Origin: Hoylesella enoeca JCM 12259
Lineage (GTDB): Bacteria; Bacteroidota; Bacteroidia; Bacteroidales; Bacteroidaceae
Length of the DNA stretch: 64,000 nt
Direction of reading: 5' to 3'
Assembly: GCF_000613405.1 (NCBI RefSeq)
Contig: NZ_BAIX01000010.1
Location: 1 to 64,000 of the forward strand
The notes below the pieces were generated by a model that did not search any database, was not told the origin of the DNA, and was given only the letters and a program-made list of their open reading frames with translations. The translations under genes were made by a program, and so were the position numbers. This document shows, in pieces, positions 30,213-40,291 of this stretch (its first letter is position 1; the number at the start of each line of letters is the position of its first letter).

Positions 30213-30257
30213 CACGCGAATAAGAGAATTTTGAATTCATATTCATACGTATAAATT

Positions 30258-31133
30258 ATGAAAGGTATTGTCTTAGCAGGAGGCTCCGGAACTCGCCTCT
30301 ATCCTATTACGAAAGGTATCAGCAAGCAATTGATACCCATTTTTGATAAGCCGATGATATATTATCCCATCTCGGTTCTTATGCTTGCAGGTATTCGAGA
30401 TATATTGATTATCTCGACCCCTTTTGATCTTCCCGGATTCCGTAAATTATTGGGTAGCGGTGAAGATTTGGGAGTGCACTTTGAATATGCCGAGCAACCC
30501 TCGCCAGACGGTTTAGCCCAGGCCTTTATCATCGGCGAGCAATTTATAGGGAATGATAGTGTCTGCCTCATTTTGGGAGATAATATCTTTTATGGTGCCG
30601 GCTTTACGCAGCTGTTGAAATGCAGTGTGGAAGAGGCAGAACAACGTAAGAAAGCCACTGTTTTCGGCTATTATGTGAACGACCCCGAGAGATATGGTGT
30701 GGCTGAGTTTGATCAAGCCGGCAATTGCATTAGCATCGAAGAGAAGCCGACACTACCTAAGAGCAATTATGCTGTGGTGGGCTTATATTTTTATCCGAAT
30801 GATGTTGTGGAAATAGCCAAACAGATTAAGCCCAGTGCAAGAGGAGAACTGGAAATCACCACTGTGAACCAGGAGTTTCTGCATCGTCGACAATTAATGG
30901 TGCAGACCTTACAACGCGGTTTTGCTTGGTTGGACACAGGAACGCATGACAGTCTGAGCGAAGCCAGTACTTTCATCGAGGTCATCGAAAAAAGACAGGG
31001 ATTGAAAGTTGCGTGTCTTGAAGAAATTGCCTTGGATAACGGTTGGATCACGAAAACACAAGTCAGGGAATTGGCAAAACCGATGCTGAAAAACAGCTAC
31101 GGACAATATTTAATGTCCATCACGGAGAAGTGA
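30258..31133 (+). CDS. rfbA: Glucose-1-phosphate thymidylyltransferase
   Basis: A 291-aa nucleotidyltransferase that makes dTDP-glucose, the entry step to dTDP-rhamnose and related sugars. The N-terminal signature [18 protein letters not shown], the LGDNIFYG loop and [12 protein letters not shown] are typical of RmlA. It heads the exopolysaccharide cluster; rmlBCD are not in the window. The downstream tyrosine kinase begins 48 nt later. Confidence 0.96.
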   Translation: MKGIVLAGGSGTRLYPITKGISKQLIPIFDKPMIYYPISVLMLAGIRDILIISTPFDLPGFRKLLGSGEDLGVHFEYAEQPSPDGLAQAFIIGEQFIGNDSVCLILGDNIFYGAGFTQLLKCSVEEAEQRKKATVFGYYVNDPERYGVAEFDQAGNCISIEEKPTLPKSNYAVVGLYFYPNDVVEIAKQIKPSARGELEITTVNQEFLHRRQLMVQTLQRGFAWLDTGTHDSLSEASTFIEVIEKRQGLKVACLEEIALDNGWITKTQVRELAKPMLKNSYGQYLMSITEK

Positions 31134-31181
31134 GTCGCCATGCCCGATAATGATAATGATCAATAAACAAAAACGATAACA

Positions 31182-33677
31182 ATGGAAGAAAATACGAAAC
31201 AGGAATTAGAGAGGACAAAAGAGGGAAGATTCCTCTTTGATTTCCAAACAATTTATACGATATTGATTCTAAACTGGAAGTGGTTTATCTTATCACTGAT
31301 CATCTGTTTAGGATTGGCTGCCGCGTATTTGCGATACACGATTCCGGTATTTCAGGTTACGGCTAAACTTCTCATTAAGGACGATGGAAACAGCAGTTCT
31401 CGCTATAGTCGCAATAGCATCCAGGGAATGGCAAACTTAGGCATTATATCCAATTCCACCGGTCTCGACAATGAGATGGAGATATTGAAGTCCCATTCGA
31501 TCGCCACGCAGAGCGTCAGAGATCTTAAACTATATGTCAGCTATAAAGGACAGGGAAGAATCAAGGATATACCGATGTACAAAAACAATCCCATCAACGT
31601 GGATATCGACCCAGCTCATCTTGAACGAATCAATAGGCCGATCGAATTGAACATCACGCGCACCAGACAAGGCTATCATATTACGGGCGTTTATTATCAA
31701 GAAGGAGACTATAGCACCCCCATTGCGATAGATAAGACTCTCTCGCAATTGCCAGCCACAATAGGTTTGCGCTCGGGCATACTCAGCTTTACGAAAAACT
31801 CGAACATCTCCATGCCGATAGGCAGTTCTTTCGATGCAACCATCACAGCTCCCAGCAGCGTCGCTTATCGCTACACCGGAGGACTCAATGTCAGTCTACC
31901 TCAGAAGACATCGACCATTACCCTACTGACCTTGATGGATCCTATTCCCCAACGTGCCGTTGATTATTTAAAGCAACTGGTCATCTGCTACAACAGTCAA
32001 GCCAATGAGGATAAGAATGAGGTAGCTAGACGGACAGAGGAGTTTATCAACGGGCGACTTGAAAAGATCAATGCCGAATTAGGAAGCACAGAAGGACAAC
32101 TCGAAAGCTATAAAAGAGCACACCACATCACAGAGCTGAAAGAGAATGCCGGACAGGCCATTGCCAATCAGAGCCAACTCGATCAGCAGCTGTCCGATGC
32201 CAACACGCAGGTGTCCTTGCTGAACAGTATCAGCAGCTACATGAATCAGCCCGACAATAAATATCAGACACTCCCATCCAATGTCGGACTGACCGATGCC
32301 TCCGCAACCCAATTGATCAATCGATACAATGAAATTGTGCTGGAACGAAAGCATCTGTTAAGAAGTGCTTCCGAGTCGAGTCCGGCCGTACAACCGCTCA
32401 CCTCGCAACTTGATGACCTTTCTGCAAGCATCAAACGGGCCATGAATCAGGCTCGGCGCAATATGGAGATCCAACGGAGCAACGTTGCATCACAATACAA
32501 CAAATATTCCGGACAGGTCTCGCAAACCCCCGAACAAGAACGTATTCTCACACAGATCGGTCGCCAACAGGATGTGAAATCCGGCCTGTATCTGATGCTT
32601 CTCCAAAAAAGAGAGGAAAACTCCATATCGCTGGCAGCGACAGCCGATAAGGGACGATTGATCGACGACCCACAATTTTCGGGTAAAGTAAGTCCCCAGA
32701 ACACTTTGATCCTGCTTATAGCTATCGTCTTGGGCCTTGCCATTCCAATGCTGATCCTATTGGTGATCAGGTTCTTCCATTACAAGATTGAGAGTCACAG
32801 CGATGTGGCCAACCTGACCCGCCTACCCATCCTGGCTGATGTGGCAGTGGCCAGCGAAACAGCCAAGACCAAGGCCAGCATCGTTGTGCATGAAAATCAG
32901 AACAACCAAATGGAAGAAATCTTCCGTTCGATGCGAACCAACTTGCAGTTCATTCTTAAAGGAGACGAAAAGGTCATTATGTTCACCTCGACCACTTCCG
33001 GAGAAGGTAAGACGTTTAATGCAGCCAATCTGTCTATCAGTTTTGCGCTCTTAGGCAAGAAAGTCGTTCTTGTCGGCTTAGACATTCGTAAGCCAAGGCT
33101 CGCCGAACTGTTTGAGATTAATGACCGTCAGCATGGTATCACCTCATTACTCATACGTGAGAATCCGACAATGGATGATTTGAGAGCACAGATTCTTCCT
33201 TCGGGAATCAACAACAACTTAGATTTGCTGATGGCAGGAACCATTCCTCCTAACCCTGCGGAATTGGTGGCCCGCAAGTCTTTGGACCATATTATCGACT
33301 TGCTCAAAGAAAACTATGACTACATCATCATAGACACAGCACCGGTTGGACTCGTCACCGATACCCTGCAAATCGGTCGTGTAGCCGACGTCACGGTATA
33401 TCTCTGCCGTGCTGATTACACTCCCAAGGAGAGTTTCGATCTGATCAATGAGCTGAACGAAGAAAAGAAGTTGCCCAAGATGTGCGTTGTTATTAACGGT
33501 ATCGATATGTCTAAGAAGAAGCACCGCTATTATTACGGTTATGGGAACTATGGCAAATACGGTCGATACGGTCATTACGGCAAATACGGAAGCTATGCCT
33601 CTTATGGTTACGGTTCCTACGGCAGTAAGCACAACACTTATTACGGAGACAAAAACGATACTTCCATCAAGCATTAA
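31182..33677 (+). CDS. Polysaccharide co-polymerase/tyrosine autokinase (Wzc-like)
   Basis: An 831-aa inner-membrane protein that controls chain length and export of an exopolysaccharide. A first transmembrane helix (about 34-52), a Wzz-type periplasmic domain with coiled-coil segments and a GNVR-like region, and a second helix (about 508-528) are followed by a cytoplasmic BY-kinase. The kinase has Walker A TSTTSGEGKT (602-611), Walker A' VGLDIRKP and Walker B YIIIDTAPV. The tail holds about 15 Tyr in 50 residues as YG/KYG/SYG repeats, the expected autophosphorylation cluster. No polymerase is identified nearby; flippase and glycosyltransferases follow. Confidence 0.93.
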   Translation: MEENTKQELERTKEGRFLFDFQTIYTILILNWKWFILSLIICLGLAAAYLRYTIPVFQVTAKLLIKDDGNSSSRYSRNSIQGMANLGIISNSTGLDNEMEILKSHSIATQSVRDLKLYVSYKGQGRIKDIPMYKNNPINVDIDPAHLERINRPIELNITRTRQGYHITGVYYQEGDYSTPIAIDKTLSQLPATIGLRSGILSFTKNSNISMPIGSSFDATITAPSSVAYRYTGGLNVSLPQKTSTITLLTLMDPIPQRAVDYLKQLVICYNSQANEDKNEVARRTEEFINGRLEKINAELGSTEGQLESYKRAHHITELKENAGQAIANQSQLDQQLSDANTQVSLLNSISSYMNQPDNKYQTLPSNVGLTDASATQLINRYNEIVLERKHLLRSASESSPAVQPLTSQLDDLSASIKRAMNQARRNMEIQRSNVASQYNKYSGQVSQTPEQERILTQIGRQQDVKSGLYLMLLQKREENSISLAATADKGRLIDDPQFSGKVSPQNTLILLIAIVLGLAIPMLILLVIRFFHYKIESHSDVANLTRLPILADVAVASETAKTKASIVVHENQNNQMEEIFRSMRTNLQFILKGDEKVIMFTSTTSGEGKTFNAANLSISFALLGKKVVLVGLDIRKPRLAELFEINDRQHGITSLLIRENPTMDDLRAQILPSGINNNLDLLMAGTIPPNPAELVARKSLDHIIDLLKENYDYIIIDTAPVGLVTDTLQIGRVADVTVYLCRADYTPKESFDLINELNEEKKLPKMCVVINGIDMSKKKHRYYYGYGNYGKYGRYGHYGKYGSYASYGYGSYGSKHNTYYGDKNDTSIKH

Positions 33678-33717
33678 TTGTGCTTGATTGGGGTATTGCA
33701 ACACAAGCAGACAAAAC

Positions 33718-34149
33718 ATGATCATAGCAGTAGATTTCGACGGCACTATTGTCGAGCACAGATACCCGCAGATCGGGAATGAGATCCCCTTTGCAACGGA
33801 AACATTGAAGATGCTAATCCACGACCATCACCAACTGATCCTGTGGAGTGTGCGCGAAGGGAAGCTATTAGAGGATGCCGTAAATTGGTGTCGCGAGCGT
33901 GGCGTGGAGTTTTATGCCATTAATCGTGATTACCCCGAAGAGGAAGCTGAGAAGAACAACCACTTCTCTAGAAAGATCAAAGCCGACATCTTTATCGATG
34001 ATCGCAACATCGGAGGGCTGATGGATTGGGGTATGATGTATCAGATGATCAACGAGCATAAGACATTCCAAAGCATCTTGCAAGAATCTTTTCACAGAAT
34101 AGAACAGACAGAGAACCTACCCAAGAGAAAATCCTGGTGGCCATTCTGA
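33718..34149 (+). CDS. HAD-like hydrolase associated with polysaccharide synthesis
   Basis: A 143-aa protein starting at ATG 33718 (MIIAVDFDGTIVEH). HAD motif I (DFDGT) is clear, an acidic motif is near IFIDDRN, and there is no large cap domain. Small HAD proteins of this type often accompany capsule or exopolysaccharide genes in Bacteroidetes. The substrate is unknown; sugar phosphates are a guess. It follows the kinase gene by 40 nt. Confidence 0.75.
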   Translation: MIIAVDFDGTIVEHRYPQIGNEIPFATETLKMLIHDHHQLILWSVREGKLLEDAVNWCRERGVEFYAINRDYPEEEAEKNNHFSRKIKADIFIDDRNIGGLMDWGMMYQMINEHKTFQSILQESFHRIEQTENLPKRKSWWPF

Positions 34150-34200
34150 GACAAACCGAGCTTTCCATACCGTCTTCGTTCGGCTTCTATGCAGACCGAA

Positions 34201-34265
34201 TGAGAAGTATGATAGTGGATACCCACTGGTCCTATACTTGTCGCGCACAAGTATAGGACTTCTCA
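34201..34265. terminator. Bidirectional terminator between convergent genes
   Basis: A perfect 13-bp stem, GTCCTATACTTGT (34229-34241) with ACAAGTATAGGAC (34247-34259), loop CGCGC, sits inside an outer pairing TGAGAAGT/ACTTCTCA (34201-34208 with 34258-34265). ATTTTC follows on the plus strand. Confidence 0.75.
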
Positions 34266-35728
34266 TTTTCCCCCATAGGGAGTCGTCGAACCGGCTCTGT
34301 GTCGCAACACATACGCCGAGAGGAGTGAACTGATCACGGTCGACAATGCACCACAAATCCAATACGCCCACCCCTCAGTCCATAAGACGACAGCATAGGT
34401 GCCGATCAGGCAAGGAAGCTGCACCCAAACACTCTTCCGGACATGGCGAGACAAACCGAATTGATAGCGATGCCTTGCGTAAAAGGCAACGATCCCGAAG
34501 TCGGCCAATTCTGCCAGCATGACCGCTATGCCCGCCCCCGTGAGTCCACCTTGTTCATAACCGACGGCCACAAGGGGCACGAGCAAGATATAAGAAATAC
34601 TTTCTAAAAGCAGATAAGCCTTTGCCTCGCCCTTGGCCAAGGCAGGTAGGCGATTGGGAGTTTTGCCGCCCTAATCCAAAAGGCAGCTGTCAGCACCTGC
34701 ATCATTCCCAGGACCGGCATAAATCGGCCGCTATACAATAGAGGTAGCATCACGGGCAATGAGATGAGAAGTCCCAGCAACATCGGAGAAATCACCAGCA
34801 GTGAGACTTCGATTTGTCGGTTCACTGTCCGGTTGAGTTCTTGTCTGATAGTCGTCACGGCCGACAAGCGTGGAAAATAATCTGTCTCCATCGTCGTCAA
34901 TACGATACCCGCATAAGTCGTCATCATCATCATACCTGCATGATAAAGGCCGACTGCTTCCAGCGAACCGGATCGATTCAGATAAGAACGTATCAGGAAA
35001 TCGGCTCCGCTGCCCAACATCCCGGCGATCACAAAGGCTCCTCCCAATCTGATCATGTTCGCACCTTCGGTCAGGAGATGCCTCATTCCCGACAAGCGCA
35101 AGGGATAGAGGCGATAAGAATAGTTCACGGTCAAAGCCAGTTGCAACAACGCCATGACACACAACGACGGCACGATAGCCGACTCGCCCCAGACGTAATA
35201 CAGCGGGATTGTGGTCAGCAGTGCGCCCACCACGTTATAGACCGATAGCAAAGCCAATCGGCGCAATTGTCGCACGCCTTTGAGCACGGCTAACTCGCAG
35301 GTCGCAAGGGTCATCAATCCGACTGCGGGTGCTAAGAAAATGAAATGAATTGTATGGTTGCCCCAAGTGAATGTGAATCTGTCCAGCAACGGACTCAATA
35401 AGAGACAGATCAGCATCCCCAAGATGGCCGTGAGCAGTCCCCAGACGCGCAGCATGCGGATAGAATGGTCGAGGCGTTCCTCATCGCCGGATGCATAAGC
35501 CTCAGACACCTCTCTCACGGCGCTCATTGACAGACCGAGATTCGTGGCATTGGCAAGGAAGGTGATCGTGGCGTTGAAAAGTGAGATCAGCCCCATACCT
35601 TGCGGTCCGAGAAGCAGTGCCACGAGTTTGTTTCGGATGACACCCAACAATATGCACACGCCTTGTGCACCACCGAAGACACCGGTGTATTTCAAGATAT
35701 GCACATAGCCGTTCTCTGTCTGTTTCAC
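34263..35728 (-). CDS. Polysaccharide flippase (Wzx/O-antigen translocase-like, one-base frameshift)
   Basis: Two frames (34604-35728 and 34263-34640) join with one added base near 34641 to a 488-aa protein with about 12 transmembrane helices. The N-terminus (GAQGVCILLGVIRNKLVALLLGPQGMGL) is typical of O-antigen/PST-type exporters. The protein would flip lipid-linked repeat units across the inner membrane. It is the only minus-strand gene of the cluster, divergent from the glycosyltransferases. The combined length is normal, so the break is probably not real. Confidence 0.85.
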
Positions 35729-35749
35729 GGAATAAAAACGACGAATTGC

Positions 35750-35779
35750 TTGCTTTATTGCCTTTTTGCCGTAACTTTG
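35750..35779 (+). promoter_or_regulatory. Promoter of the glycosyltransferase pair
   Basis: TTGC (35750-35753), 18 bp, TAACTTTG (35772-35779). The start would fall within about 5 nt of the ATG at 35791, so the mRNA is nearly leaderless. Confidence 0.6.
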
Positions 35780-35790
35780 TCTGCGGAACG

Positions 35791-36716
35791 ATGGAACTCA
35801 GTATTATCATACCTGTTTATAATGCCGAACAAACCCTGCGCAGGTGCGTGGAGAGTGTGCTCGAACAGTCGTATACAGATGATGAAATCATACTTGTCGA
35901 CGATGGGTCGACGGATGGCAGTGCCGTGCTTTGCGATGAGTTGTCACGGAGTGACAATCGTGTCCGCGTGATTCACCAGGCAAACGGTGGGCTCAGTTCG
36001 GCCCGGAATACAGGATTGGATAGTATCAAGGGCCGATTCGTCACGTTTGTTGATGCCGACGATTACATCGGTTCCGATACGTTGCGAGCAGTGATGGATG
36101 CTGTCAAGCAGCATTCCTCGTGCGACATTTTTGAATATCCCATGCTTGTGCACTACGGTGGCACCCGACAGCACTTGCTGACCTTTCAAGACGAGGAAGT
36201 ACACGACATGGCTCGCTATTGGTTTGCACATCGAGGCTATCTCCACAGCTATGTCTGCAACAAGGTCTTCCGGCCGAACTGTTTAGGGGTATCCGCTTCC
36301 CTGTGGATCAGGTCTTCGAAGATCTCATCACAACAGCCCGCCTGCTTAGCTTATCACGAGGTATAGCCACAATAGGACAGGGGCTCTATTATTATGTTGC
36401 AACGCCCAATAGCATCACGGCCAGTGCCGGCGTCCGAGAACTGGAACAGTTGCTCACTGCCAACCTTGATGCCATACGGCGCTACATTCCGACAACGATA
36501 TCGTCCAAGGACCGAGCCATTCATTACCTGCATTTAGTCAATATCCGATTGGATCTCTACCGCAGAGGCAAGACCGACATCTCGCTGCCGCGGGTTCACA
36601 TCCCTATCGGTGTGTTTCTGGACAGAAGCGTCTCGCTATCCACCAAACTCAAAGCATTCATCATCAAAACCATAGGAGAAACCGCATTATGCAAGCTCTA
36701 TCCACGAAGAAAATAA
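35791..36716 (+). CDS. Family 2 glycosyltransferase (one-base frameshift)
   Basis: MELSIIIPVYNAEQTLRRCV opens a GT-A fold transferase with the DDGSTDGS loop and the metal-binding FVDADDY motif. The frame breaks at NKVFR near 36272. One added base (CGG GCC) gives FRAELFRGIRFPVDQVFEDL and the rest of a 308-aa protein. It would add one sugar to the exopolysaccharide repeat unit on the cytoplasmic face. It overlaps the next glycosyltransferase by 28 nt. Confidence 0.87.
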
Positions 36717-37621
36717 GTTTTATCATTCCTTTCTACAATATCCCGATCGAGATGCTCCGCACATGTATTGACAGTATCTTAGCCTTGTCCTTGCGCAGTG
36801 CAGAGCGGGAAATCATCATTGTCGACGATGGTTCTGATGTTTGTCCGATGAATGAGCTGACCCTCTATCATGACCATATTATATATATACGTCAAAGCAA
36901 CGCCGGCTTGAGTGCCGCCCGGAACATCGGCATCCGTGCATCCACTGGCGAATATCTACAATTTGTCGATGCCGACGACTATCTGATTCAAGCCCCCTAT
37001 GAACATTGTCTCGACATCGTGCGTTATCACGATCCAGACGTTGTGCTATTTGATTCGACCGACTGCAATACGAATGAAGTACCTTACGCTTTTGAGGGGC
37101 CGATTGAAGGTAACCTCTATATGCGGCGCAACAATATCAAGTCGGCGGTGTGGCACTACATCATCCGTCGAAAAACATTGGCCACACTGAGGTTTCGCGA
37201 GGGGATCGTTCACGAAGACGAAGAATTCACCCCACAACTTCTGCTACGCACAGAACGTTTGTTCATTACCGATGCCAAAGCTTACTTCTATCGCAAGCGA
37301 GCAGGTTCGATCATTCGGGATCGTGACACGCACCGCACTGATCAGCGACTCAACGACAAGGAGAGCGTGATCCTGCGCCTCCGCGAATTAGCCTCGACTG
37401 GTCCGGAAGCCGATCGCGAGGCTTTGCAGCGTCGCGTAGCCCAGCTCACAATGGACTATCTCTATGACGTCATCACACAGACTCGCTCGGCCAAAGAAGT
37501 GAGAGCCTGCGTCAATCGATTGTATCAGCATGGGCTATTCCCGCTACCCGATCGCAACTATACGCAAAAATACAAGTGGTTTCGCCGTCTCTCCATGCTT
37601 TTGAGGCCTTTTATCCGATAA
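36689..37621 (+). CDS. Family 2 glycosyltransferase
   Basis: A 310-aa GT2 enzyme with IPFYNIPIEML, the nucleotide-sugar loop VDDGSDVCP, and QFVDADDY as the DxD region. HEDEEFTPQ is the probable catalytic-base region. It is intact. The ATG at 36689 lies inside the end of the previous gene, so the two are coupled. The sugar donor and acceptor are not predictable. The two transferases plus rfbA suggest a repeat unit with a dTDP-sugar. Confidence 0.9.
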   Translation: MQALSTKKISFIIPFYNIPIEMLRTCIDSILALSLRSAEREIIIVDDGSDVCPMNELTLYHDHIIYIRQSNAGLSAARNIGIRASTGEYLQFVDADDYLIQAPYEHCLDIVRYHDPDVVLFDSTDCNTNEVPYAFEGPIEGNLYMRRNNIKSAVWHYIIRRKTLATLRFREGIVHEDEEFTPQLLLRTERLFITDAKAYFYRKRAGSIIRDRDTHRTDQRLNDKESVILRLRELASTGPEADREALQRRVAQLTMDYLYDVITQTRSAKEVRACVNRLYQHGLFPLPDRNYTQKYKWFRRLSMLLRPFIR

Positions 37622-37704
37622 AGGAATCAAATAAAAGTAACCATCAACGATCAATTGTCAATAATCGACAGTCCCAAGCTCCGATAAAGAGATGAAGTAA
37701 AAAG

Positions 37705-37735
37705 TTGCTTTTCTCGTATTTTATCCCTAACTTTG
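37705..37735 (+). promoter_or_regulatory. ftsY operon promoter
   Basis: TTGC (37705-37708), 19 bp, TAACTTTG (37728-37735). The ATG is at 37753. This rules out the longer frame from 37705. Confidence 0.75.
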
Positions 37736-37752
37736 CGGGAAATAAAAGGACT

Positions 37753-38709
37753 ATGGGTATTTTCGGACTTTTTAATAAGAGCAAAAAAGAAACACTCGAC
37801 CGCGGCTTGGAGAAAACCAAGCAAAGCGTTTTCGATAAACTGAGCCGTGCGATTGTCGGTAAATCCAAAGTGGATGACAGCGTGCTGGACGATTTGGAGG
37901 AAGTGCTGATCACAAGCGATGTGGGGGTGGAGACCACGCTGAAAGTCATCGGTCGGATCGAGGAGCGCGTGGCCCGTGACAAATATGTCTCCACAGGAGA
38001 GCTGAACGGCATCCTGCGCGACGAGATTGCAGCACTGCTAGCCGAAAACCATAGCGAAGACAACGAGAATTGGGATCTCCCCACAGATCACAAACCCTAT
38101 GTGATTCTTGTCGTGGGTGTGAATGGCGTGGGGAAGACCACCACGATCGGCAAATTGGCCTATCAATTTAAGAAAGCCGGAAAGAAAGTATTCTTAGGAG
38201 CGGCCGACACGTTTAGGGCCGCAGCCGTGGAGCAAATCAGCATCTGGGGTGAGCGCGTGGGAGTACCCGTAGTAAAGCAACAGATGGGTAGCGATCCGGC
38301 CTCAGTGGCTTTCGATACGCTAAGCTCAGCCAAGGCCAACGGCGCTGATGTGGTGTTGATCGACACAGCAGGACGGTTGCACAATAAGATCGGTCTGATG
38401 AACGAGTTGAAGAAGATCAAAGACGTGATGAAAAAGGTGTTGCCCGAAGCTCCCGACGAGATTATGCTCGTGTTGGACGGATCAACAGGTCAGAACGCAT
38501 TTGAGCAGGCCAAACAATTTGCCGCTGTGACACAGGTCACGTCACTGGCCATTACGAAACTCGATGGTACGGCCAAAGGCGGCGTGGTGATCGGGATCAG
38601 CGACCAGCTAAAAGTGCCAGTGAAATACATTGGATTGGGCGAGGGAATGGAAGACCTTCAGCTCTTCAACAAACGGCAGTTCGTAGACTCGCTTTTCAAC
38701 GTTAGATGA
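37753..38709 (+). CDS. ftsY: Signal recognition particle receptor FtsY
   Basis: A 318-aa SRP GTPase that docks ribosome-nascent chains at the membrane. The NG domain is complete: the N-domain helical bundle, P-loop GVNGVGKT (122-129), AADTFRAAA, DTAGR, TKLDGTAKGG and the closing GEGMEDLQ region. The acidic A domain is short, as usual in Bacteroidetes. ATG 37753 (MGIFGLFNKSKKE) follows the promoter. The stop overlaps rimO as ATGA. Confidence 0.97.
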   Translation: MGIFGLFNKSKKETLDRGLEKTKQSVFDKLSRAIVGKSKVDDSVLDDLEEVLITSDVGVETTLKVIGRIEERVARDKYVSTGELNGILRDEIAALLAENHSEDNENWDLPTDHKPYVILVVGVNGVGKTTTIGKLAYQFKKAGKKVFLGAADTFRAAAVEQISIWGERVGVPVVKQQMGSDPASVAFDTLSSAKANGADVVLIDTAGRLHNKIGLMNELKKIKDVMKKVLPEAPDEIMLVLDGSTGQNAFEQAKQFAAVTQVTSLAITKLDGTAKGGVVIGISDQLKVPVKYIGLGEGMEDLQLFNKRQFVDSLFNVR

Positions 38710-40001
38710 GAAAGAATCAGGTAGATATCATCACGATGGGGTGTTCAAAAAACCTTGTCGACAGTGAACTTCTGATGCGCCAGTTCGAAGCCAATGGCTA
38801 TCGGTGTACACACGACAGCAAGTCGCCGCAGGGCGAGATCGCAGTGATCAATACATGCGGATTCATTGAGAGTGCGAAAGAAGAAAGCATCAACACCATC
38901 TTGGAATTTGCGAAAGCCAAAGAAGAAGGCCGGCTGAATCGACTCTATGTAATGGGCTGTTTGTCGCAGCGCTACCAAAAGGAGTTAGAGCAAGAGATTC
39001 CGCAAGTGGATAAATTCTATGGAAAATTCAACTATAAATTATTGCTTCAAGAGCTGGGCAAGGCCGATGTAGCTGTGTGTGACGGTCGACGAAGCCTCAC
39101 GACACCGCGGCATTATGCTTATCTGAAAATCAGCGAGGGTTGCGATCGGCATTGTGCTTATTGCGCAATCCCGTTGATTGTGGGTAAACATCACAGCAGG
39201 CCCAAAGAAGAAATACTGCAAGAAGTGCGCGAGTTGGTGGCTATTGGCGTGAAAGAGTTTCAGGTGATCGCGCAGGAATTGACTTACTACGGTGCCGACA
39301 TTGATGGCAAACGCCATATTGCCGATCTTGTCAATAGTATCGCAGACATTCAGGGCGTGAAGTGGATTCGGTTGCATTATGCTTATCCCAATCAGTTTCC
39401 CATAGAGCTGCTGAATGTGATACGTGAGCGACCGAATGTCTGCAAGTATTTAGACATCGCTTTCCAACACATCTCGGATCACGTCTTACAGCGGATGCAA
39501 CGGCATGTGAGCAAGGCAGAGACAGTGTCGCTTATTGAAAAGATCCGTGAGGCTGTGCCCGGTATTCATCTGCGCACAACACTCTTGGTGGGATTTCCTG
39601 GTGAGACAGAAGCCGACTTCGAAGAGTTGATGGACTTCGTGCGTTGGGCGCGGTTCGAACGGATGGGAGCTTTTACCTATTCCGAAGAAGAGGGGACATA
39701 CAGTGCTCAACATTTCGAAGACGATATTCCCGAAGCCGTGAAGCAACAGCGCTTGGATCGCCTGATGGCCTTGCAGCAGGATATCAGTGCAGAGATCGAG
39801 GCCGATAAAGTGGGACAAGTGATGAAAACGATCATCGACCGCAAAGAGGGCGACTATTATATCGGACGAACTGAGTTCTGCTCACCGGAAGTAGACCCCG
39901 AAGTTTTGATTCCTGCAACTCGCGCACTGCGTCGGGGATGCTTCTATGATGTGAGGATCACGGCAAGCGAAGAGTTCGATTTATATGGGGAGGTGGTATG
40001 A
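38706..40001 (+). CDS. rimO: Ribosomal protein uS12 methylthiotransferase RimO
   Basis: A 431-aa radical SAM enzyme that methylthiolates an aspartate of ribosomal protein S12. It has the N-terminal UPF0004 domain with GCSKNLVDSE and further Cys, the radical SAM triad Cys146, 150 and 153 in CDRHCAYC, and a C-terminal TRAM domain. It overlaps ftsY upstream and the HU gene downstream by 4 nt each. Confidence 0.97.
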   Translation: MRKNQVDIITMGCSKNLVDSELLMRQFEANGYRCTHDSKSPQGEIAVINTCGFIESAKEESINTILEFAKAKEEGRLNRLYVMGCLSQRYQKELEQEIPQVDKFYGKFNYKLLLQELGKADVAVCDGRRSLTTPRHYAYLKISEGCDRHCAYCAIPLIVGKHHSRPKEEILQEVRELVAIGVKEFQVIAQELTYYGADIDGKRHIADLVNSIADIQGVKWIRLHYAYPNQFPIELLNVIRERPNVCKYLDIAFQHISDHVLQRMQRHVSKAETVSLIEKIREAVPGIHLRTTLLVGFPGETEADFEELMDFVRWARFERMGAFTYSEEEGTYSAQHFEDDIPEAVKQQRLDRLMALQQDISAEIEADKVGQVMKTIIDRKEGDYYIGRTEFCSPEVDPEVLIPATRALRRGCFYDVRITASEEFDLYGEVV

Positions 40002-40291
40002 ACAACAAAGACTTTATTACAGAACTGGCACAGCGCTGCGGTTACACACAGGCCGACACGCAGAAATTAATGCGCACGCTCATCGACAAGATGGGCGAGA
40101 CCTTCGGCGAGGGAGACAATCTTTTGGTATCGGGCTTTGGCACGTTCGAAGTGAAGAAACGCTTAGAGCGTGTGGCTGTCAATCCTGCAACCCAACAACG
40201 CATGTTGGTCCCTCCTAAATTGGTGCTGTGTTTCAAGCCGGTTCCTTCGGTTAAGGCTCGATTAAAGAATGGAGGAGACACGAATGAGTAG
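39998..40291 (+). CDS. HU-family DNA-binding protein
   Basis: A 97-aa HU/IHF-fold protein with the helical N-terminus (MNNKDFITELAQRCGYTQAD) and the conserved GFGTFEVKKR turn. Its beta arm (RVAVNPATQQRM) ends with a shorter than usual DNA-intercalating tip. The ATG overlaps the rimO stop, and the stop overlaps the start of a second HU-domain gene. The pair may act together. Confidence 0.92.
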   Translation: MNNKDFITELAQRCGYTQADTQKLMRTLIDKMGETFGEGDNLLVSGFGTFEVKKRLERVAVNPATQQRMLVPPKLVLCFKPVPSVKARLKNGGDTNE

